From JASBRS01 sp964496495 (GTDB lineage: Bacteria > Deinococcota > Deinococci > Deinococcales > Trueperaceae), in NCBI GenBank assembly GCA_964496495.1, contig CAZBZU010000002.1, positions 99,426-163,425 on the forward strand: a DNA stretch of 64,000 nt. The letters run 5' to 3'. Under the pieces are notes generated by a model. The model had not been told where the DNA came from, ran no database searches, and saw nothing but the letters and a program-made list of their open reading frames with translations. Position 1 is the stretch's first letter, and each line of letters opens with the position of its first letter. Of the stretch, positions 59,804 through 64,000 are shown piece after piece. The position numbers were made by a program, and so were the translations under genes.

Positions 59804-61684
59804 ATGCCGCTGAGCTTCGGCGCCCCGCTGATGCTCTGGGGGCTGCTGGCGCTGCCGCTGGTGGTGCTGCTCCACTACGTGCGCGCACGCCGCCGGCGCA
59901 CCCGGGTGTCGGCCCTGTTCCTGTGGCAGCGAGCGAGGCGCGCAGCGGAGCGGCGGCGGCGCATCGCCCCGACCTGGTTGCTGGTCGCTCAGCTCCTCTT
60001 CACCGCGCTCGCGGTGCTGGCCCTGGCGCGGCCGCAGCTGACCGGCGCGGCCGCGCCCGACCGCATCCTCGTCGTCGACGCCTCGGCCAGCATGGCCGCG
60101 CGCGACCCCGACGGCGTCCGCCTCGACAAGGCGCGGGCCGAGGCAGAGCGTCTGCTCGGCCACTCGGGACGCGTGGCCCTGGTGCGGGCCGGCCTCGACG
60201 CCCGCGTGGTGGTGCCGCTCACCGACGACCGGGCGGCGGTGCGGCGGGCGCTCGCCGGACTCCGGGCGGGCGACCGCAGCGCCGATCTGGGGCGCGCCGT
60301 TGCCGTTGCCCAGGCCATCTCGCCGGGCGCCCGGGTGGATGTGATGACCGATCAGGCGCCGTCACCCTCCGGGCGCGTCCACTACCACGACGTCGCCGGC
60401 GGGGGCGTCAACGTGGGCATCAGCGCCTTCGACCTCGGCGTCCAGCAGGCGTACGTGGGGCTGGTGTCGAACGCCCGCAGACCCGAGCAGGTGATGGTGA
60501 CGCTGACCAGGGGCGGGGCGCCGGCCGCTCGCGGCACGGTGCTGGTGCCGGCCGGCGGTGTCGGCAGCATCACCTTCCCGCTCTCCGAGACGAGCGGGAT
60601 CTACCGGGCGTCGATCGAGCCGGCCGCTGGGGCCGCCGCCGGCGATCCCACCAGTGACGCCCTGGTGCTCGACGACAGCGCCTTCGCCGGCGCCCGCCGG
60701 CTGACGGTGGTCGTGCAGCGGCCGGACGAGGCGGTGCTCAAGGCGTTCACCGCCGTCCCCGGGGTGACCGTGCGGCTGAACCCTCGCGCGCCCGACATCC
60801 CGGCCGACATCCGGGTGCTGACGGGTGTGACCGACCCCGCCTCGCTGTCGCGGGGTGCCTACCTGCTGTTCGCGCCGGCGGCGGCCAAGCCGGAGTACCA
60901 GGTGGTCGCCAGCTCCGACCGCGGGTCGCCGCTGCTGCGCTTCGTCGACCTCCAGAACGTGGTGGTCGGCCTGGACCCCGGCCGCTCACGCTGGCAGCCC
61001 GGCGGCGCCTGGCAGGTGCTGGCCAGCACCGCCGACCTGGAGCCCGTGCTGCGCTACCGCGACGAGGCCGGCGTGCGCATCCTGGAGGCCGCCTTCAACC
61101 CGGAACAGACCGACCTGGGCTTGCGGGCGGCGTTCCCGGCGCTGGTCGCCAACCTGGTGCGGCTCGTCCGCGGCGACGACCGCGTGAGCCTTGGCGCCGC
61201 GCTGGCGCCCGGCACCGTCTTCGAGGGCGCGCAACCGGCCGCCGACGGCAGCACGGGTGGCAGCAGCGGCAGCACGAGTGGCGCCGTGGGCGGCGGCGCG
61301 CCCGGCGCAGGCGCGGTGGTGGCCTTCGCTCTCCGACCTGGCGTCTACCGTGCGACGGATGGCCACGTGCTGCTTGCCAGCCTGGACAGCGAGGCCGAGT
61401 CACGCATTCCGGGGCCGGTCGCGGGCGCCGCCACCGGCGCCGGCTCGGGCACGGCCGCGGGGGGTGCGCCGGGAGAGCGTGCCGCCCCCGGCGAGCGTGC
61501 CCTGGCGAGCGTCAGCACCTCGCTGACGCCGCTGGCAGGCCTGCTGCTGGTGCTGGCGGTGGCCGCCCTGGTGGCGGAGTGGCTGCTGTGGTCGGGGCGA
61601 TCCAGGGTGCGCCCGACCGACCGCCGCCCGCCGGACCTGCGGGGGCCCTGGTGGCGGCGCTGGTGGCGCACGCCGGGGCGCTGA
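59804..61684 (+). CDS. BatA-like membrane protein with VWA domain
   Basis: 626 residues. Two N-terminal membrane segments (LSFGAPLMLWGLLALPLVVLL and TWLLVAQLLFTALAVLALA) frame the basic loop typical of BatA N-termini. A VWA domain (about 85-200) follows with VVDASASMAARDPDG and the Thr/Asp elements VMTDQAP. A beta-rich middle part, a Gly/Ala-rich stretch and one C-terminal membrane helix (LLLVLAVAALVAEWLLW) complete it. Related proteins act with MoxR ATPases in envelope integrity or aerotolerance; no MoxR gene is adjacent. A 29-codon reading frame (59724-59813) after a TACACT box overlaps its start and may couple translation. Confidence 0.82.
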   Translation: MPLSFGAPLMLWGLLALPLVVLLHYVRARRRRTRVSALFLWQRARRAAERRRRIAPTWLLVAQLLFTALAVLALARPQLTGAAAPDRILVVDASASMAARDPDGVRLDKARAEAERLLGHSGRVALVRAGLDARVVVPLTDDRAAVRRALAGLRAGDRSADLGRAVAVAQAISPGARVDVMTDQAPSPSGRVHYHDVAGGGVNVGISAFDLGVQQAYVGLVSNARRPEQVMVTLTRGGAPAARGTVLVPAGGVGSITFPLSETSGIYRASIEPAAGAAAGDPTSDALVLDDSAFAGARRLTVVVQRPDEAVLKAFTAVPGVTVRLNPRAPDIPADIRVLTGVTDPASLSRGAYLLFAPAAAKPEYQVVASSDRGSPLLRFVDLQNVVVGLDPGRSRWQPGGAWQVLASTADLEPVLRYRDEAGVRILEAAFNPEQTDLGLRAAFPALVANLVRLVRGDDRVSLGAALAPGTVFEGAQPAADGSTGGSSGSTSGAVGGGAPGAGAVVAFALRPGVYRATDGHVLLASLDSEAESRIPGPVAGAATGAGSGTAAGGAPGERAAPGERALASVSTSLTPLAGLLLVLAVAALVAEWLLWSGRSRVRPTDRRPPDLRGPWWRRWWRTPGR

Positions 61685-61878
61685 TGTCGGGAGGGTGAGG
61701 TGGGGGCGCTGAGGCCGGCGGCCCGGCCGGGCGCCGGCGCCACGGGGCGGGCCGGCGACCCATCCGAGAGCTCGGGCATGCTGGTAGGCTGGGGCCGACC
61801 GGTCGCGCCGTCCACGAGGGTCGCCGTCACGGAAGAGGAGAGCCGAGCATCGCGCGTGTCGAACTGAGCCTACCTGCG

Positions 61879-62910
61879 GTGGTGGTGCTGATCCTGGGGG
61901 CCGGCATCGCGACGCTGAGCAGCGCCGCGCCGACGCACGAGCTGCTGCGGCAGGTCGCGTACCTCGTCGGTGGGCTGGTGCTGGCCGGTGGGCTGGTGTG
62001 GCTCGGCTGGCGGCGGCTGTCGCGACTCACTCCCTACCTCTACGTCATCAGCCTGCTGCTGCTGATGATGGTGCAGGCCATGGGCACCACCGTGAACGGT
62101 GCCAAGTCGTGGCTCTACCTCGGCCCTCTGCCCGGCTTCCAGCCCTCGGAGCTGGCCAAGCTGGCGCTGATCCTGGCGCTCGCCTCCGCCATGCACGAGC
62201 GCCCGCTGCGCGGGCCGCTTAGCTACCTGCGGCCGATCGTGCTGCTGCTCCTGCCGCTGGCGCTGGTGGTGCTCGAGCCCGACCTCGGCACCGCCCTGGT
62301 GATCGCCGCCATCGGCGCCGGCATGATGCTGGTGCGGGGCATCCCCTGGCGTCACCTGGCGGTGATCGTGGTGCTGCTGGGCGTGGCCGTGCCGACGGTG
62401 CTGCTGCCGCACCTGAGCGCCTACCAGCGCGACCGGCTGGTCTCCTTCGTGCACCCGTCGGCCGACCCGCAGGGCAGCGGGTACCAGGTGATCCAGTCCA
62501 CCATCGCGGTCGGCTCCGGCGGGCTGTTCGGCAAGGGATACAAGCAGGGCACGCAGTCGCAGCTCGGCTTCATCCCTTTCCGGCAGACCGACTTCATCTT
62601 CCCGGTGCTCGCCGAGGAGGGCGGGTTCGTAGCGTCGGTGACGCTACTGGTGCTCTACGGCCTGCTGTTCTGGCGGCTGACGGCCATGGCTGGCGAGTGC
62701 CCCAAGGACCGCGACAAGCTCGTCATCATGGGGGTGATGACGCTGATCAGCTTCCAGGTCGTGGTGAACATCGGCGTCACCCTGGGGCTGGCGCCGGTGA
62801 CCGGCATCACGCTGCCGCTGGTGTCCTACGGCGGCACCAGCCTCATCTCCACGCTGCTGGCGCTTGCCCTGGCGCTGGTCGTGCACCGCGACCGCTTCGC
62901 CGAATGGTGA
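61879..62910 (+). CDS. rodA: RodA/FtsW family peptidoglycan glycosyltransferase (SEDS)
   Basis: 343 residues as annotated from GTG 61879, with about ten membrane helices. SEDS landmarks: NGAKSWLYLGPLPGFQPSELAKLALI, VVLEPDLGTALVI with the catalytic Asp, DPSA-type loop HPSADPQGSGYQVIQSTIAVGSGGLFGKGY, FRQTDFIFPVLAEEGG and LPLVSYGGTSLISTL. The QSQLGFIPFRQTDF version points to RodA rather than FtsW. The true start is unclear: homology to the first helix seems to begin a few codons upstream, where no ATG, GTG or TTG exists in frame, although an AGAGGAG-type site sits at 61834-61841. A class B penicillin-binding protein partner is not nearby. Confidence 0.92.
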   Translation: MVVLILGAGIATLSSAAPTHELLRQVAYLVGGLVLAGGLVWLGWRRLSRLTPYLYVISLLLLMMVQAMGTTVNGAKSWLYLGPLPGFQPSELAKLALILALASAMHERPLRGPLSYLRPIVLLLLPLALVVLEPDLGTALVIAAIGAGMMLVRGIPWRHLAVIVVLLGVAVPTVLLPHLSAYQRDRLVSFVHPSADPQGSGYQVIQSTIAVGSGGLFGKGYKQGTQSQLGFIPFRQTDFIFPVLAEEGGFVASVTLLVLYGLLFWRLTAMAGECPKDRDKLVIMGVMTLISFQVVVNIGVTLGLAPVTGITLPLVSYGGTSLISTLLALALALVVHRDRFAEW

Positions 62911-62936
62911 GCGCCTCGCCGGCTGGCCGCGCCACC

Positions 62937-62945
62937 TGCTAGAGT
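62937..62945 (+). promoter_or_regulatory. Extended -10 box before the LapA-like gene
   Basis: TGCTAGAGT (62937-62945), 9 nt before the ATG at 62955. Same TGCTAG core as at 25078 and 63654; predicts an mRNA with nearly no leader. Confidence 0.45.
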
Positions 62946-62954
62946 CGTCTCACC

Positions 62955-63560
62955 ATGCGCTTTCGCGGCATCGTCTTGACCATCGTCGTGGTAGTGGCGC
63001 TGTTCGTGGCCGCGCTCGACTGGGGCGAGCTGACGAAGCCGGTACCGGTGAGGTTGCTGGTGGCGACGCCGCAGTGGCCGCTCGGGCTGATCCTGCTGGT
63101 GACGTTGGTCGCGCTGGTGGTGCTGTTCTTCCTGGCCGCGCTGGTCGACCGGGCCGGCCAGCTGCGGCAGCTCACCCGCTCGGAGCGCCAGGCGGCCGCC
63201 CTTCGCGCGCGGCTGGAAGCGCACGAGAAGGAGGAGGCCAGCCGCCTCGAGGGCTTGCTCGACGCGGCGGTGGCGGACCTGCGGGCGCGCGTCGGCTCGC
63301 TCTCCGAAGGGCTCGAACGGCGCCTCGACAGCGCCCTGGAGGCGGTCGAGAAGCGCCTCACCGACCGCATCGCCGGCCTCGAGAGCAGGGTTCAGGAGGC
63401 GCTCGCCGCCATGGAGGCCCGGGACCGCGAACGCCTCGCGGCGGTGAGCGAGCGCATTGTCACGCTGCGCGACGAGCTGGCGGCCGACATCGCCCAGGCG
63501 GAGGACGCGCTGGCGCGCCGGATGGCGGGCGACGGCGCCGAGCCGGAGCCGCCGGGCTGA
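62955..63560 (+). CDS. LapA-like membrane protein with long coiled coil
   Basis: 201 residues. Two N-terminal hydrophobic helices (GIVLTIVVVVALFVAALDW and WPLGLILLVTLVALVVLFFLAALV) resemble the LapA/DUF1049 domain. They are followed by about 120 residues of charged heptad-rich sequence (RSERQAAALRARLEAHEKEEA, LDSALEAVEKRLTDRIAGLE) predicted to form a cytoplasmic coiled coil. Function unknown; LapA-type proteins scaffold lipopolysaccharide or envelope regulators in Proteobacteria, a role that cannot be assumed here. Confidence 0.72.
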   Translation: MRFRGIVLTIVVVVALFVAALDWGELTKPVPVRLLVATPQWPLGLILLVTLVALVVLFFLAALVDRAGQLRQLTRSERQAAALRARLEAHEKEEASRLEGLLDAAVADLRARVGSLSEGLERRLDSALEAVEKRLTDRIAGLESRVQEALAAMEARDRERLAAVSERIVTLRDELAADIAQAEDALARRMAGDGAEPEPPG

Positions 63561-63653
63561 ACGCGGCCGCATCGGCGCCTCGGGTGGTGGCTGCCGGTCC
63601 GCACCTCGGCTACGGCTGGGGAGCGGAGGGCTACGCGGCCGACCGCGGCGGTC

Positions 63654-63662
63654 TGCTAGCTT
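63654..63662 (+). promoter_or_regulatory. Extended -10 box of the leaderless DUF59 gene
   Basis: TGCTAGCTT (63654-63662), 7 nt before the ATG at 63670; no ribosome-binding sequence lies between, consistent with a leaderless message. Confidence 0.5.
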
Positions 63663-63669
63663 GTGGGGC

Positions 63670-64000
63670 ATGGACGGGCTCGACAAGGAGCGTGTGAGGG
63701 AACAGGTGCTCGAGGCCCTGAAGGTCGTTCGCGACCCGGAGATCCCGGTGAACGTGGTGGATCTGGGGCTCATCTACCGTTGCGACATCGACGAGGAGGG
63801 CCACGTCGACATCGACATGACGCTGACCAGCATGGGCTGCCCCGTGCAGGACATGATCCAGTCGGACGCCGAGATCGCGGCCATGAAGGTCGACGGCGTC
63901 ACCAGGGTGACGGTGGACTTCGTGTGGTCGCCACCGTGGACGCCTCAGAAGATGACCGAGGACGGCAAGAAGCAGATGCGCATGTTCGGCTTCAACATCT
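63670..64000 (+). CDS. DUF59/MIP18 iron-sulfur assembly factor (SufT/PaaD-like), cut by window edge
   Basis: The frame from ATG 63670 is open to the window end, 110 codons. It shows the DUF59 fold: LEALKVVRDPEIPVNVVDLGLIY, VDIDMTLTSMGCPVQDMI with the conserved Cys, and VTVDFVWSPPWTPQKMTEDGKK. These match SufT-type maturation factors for Fe-S clusters, which are about 100-120 residues, so the gene is nearly complete. ATG follows a TGCTAGCTT box by 7 nt. Confidence 0.92.
   Translation, partial: MDGLDKERVREQVLEALKVVRDPEIPVNVVDLGLIYRCDIDEEGHVDIDMTLTSMGCPVQDMIQSDAEIAAMKVDGVTRVTVDFVWSPPWTPQKMTEDGKKQMRMFGFNI

Overview
The window is about 70% G+C, densely packed and chromosomal. It contains a run of exactly 100 N (15072-15171), the usual scaffold-join placeholder, so it is probably draft or metagenome-assembled. 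The host looks like a diderm: there are two complete RND/adaptor/TolC-type efflux operons, one with a lipoprotein adaptor. It also carries a LytR-CpsA-Psr protein, an obg-yqeK-LCP-rsfS gene order, a SARP/BTAD regulator, and several genes that start 5-9 nt after a TANNNT -10 box, i.e. apparently leaderless mRNAs. Together these suggest Deinococcota, possibly a Trueperaceae-like lineage. That placement is inference from gene content. I see no tRNA, rRNA, CRISPR array, insertion sequence or prophage.

Layout. 1-9.7 kb: beta-carbonic anhydrase (cut by the window edge), YitT membrane protein, a large GAF-GGDEF-EAL protein, YceI, an FAD dehydrogenase, a tiny DUF1059 protein and a BTAD/TPR regulator, all on the minus strand. 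9.9-12.9 kb: amidase, TauE/SafE permease and a von Willebrand A protein. 13-15.8 kb: a small unknown protein, a group 1/2 sigma-70 factor behind a palindrome-covered promoter, and a secreted protein whose low-complexity C-terminus holds the assembly gap. 16.2-19.2 kb: a leaderless MarR gene coupled to a DHA2 drug exporter, then a convergent MscS-type channel. 19.5-27.8 kb: a branched-chain-type ABC importer (livHMGF, a GntR regulator, the binding protein), then a second GntR gene coupled to a CaiB-type CoA-transferase and an HMG-CoA-lyase-like enzyme. This reads as a locus for uptake, CoA activation and cleavage of an organic or branched-chain acid. 28-31.1 kb: class I aldolase, a decayed esterase and an APC permease.

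31.1-48.4 kb is the most striking part: two divergent, paralogous RND efflux operons. Each has one TolC-like protein with beta-strand segments and a second, shorter TolC-like protein that appears to lack them, plus an adaptor and an RND pump with an unusual hydrophobic insertion. The left operon is headed by a MarR gene whose promoter carries an 11-bp perfect inverted repeat. The right operon is preceded by a 21-codon leader peptide gene that is stop-start coupled to the first tolC.

48.4-56.2 kb is a housekeeping run on the plus strand: rplU (with a roughly 170-residue Lys/Ala/Ser tail resembling histone H1), rpmA, obgE, yqeK, LCP, rsfS, yraN, ppx/gppA and trpF. The 56.2-56.5 kb intergenic region holds four same-strand DnaA-box-like 9-mers. 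56.5-64 kb: cupin, an acyl-CoA carboxylase beta subunit, DinB-type and thioredoxin-like proteins, a BatA-like VWA protein, RodA, a LapA-like coiled-coil protein, and the start of a DUF59/SufT gene cut by the window edge.

Several intergenic regions contain long perfect GC-rich hairpins without U-tracts, which seem to be the local terminator style.
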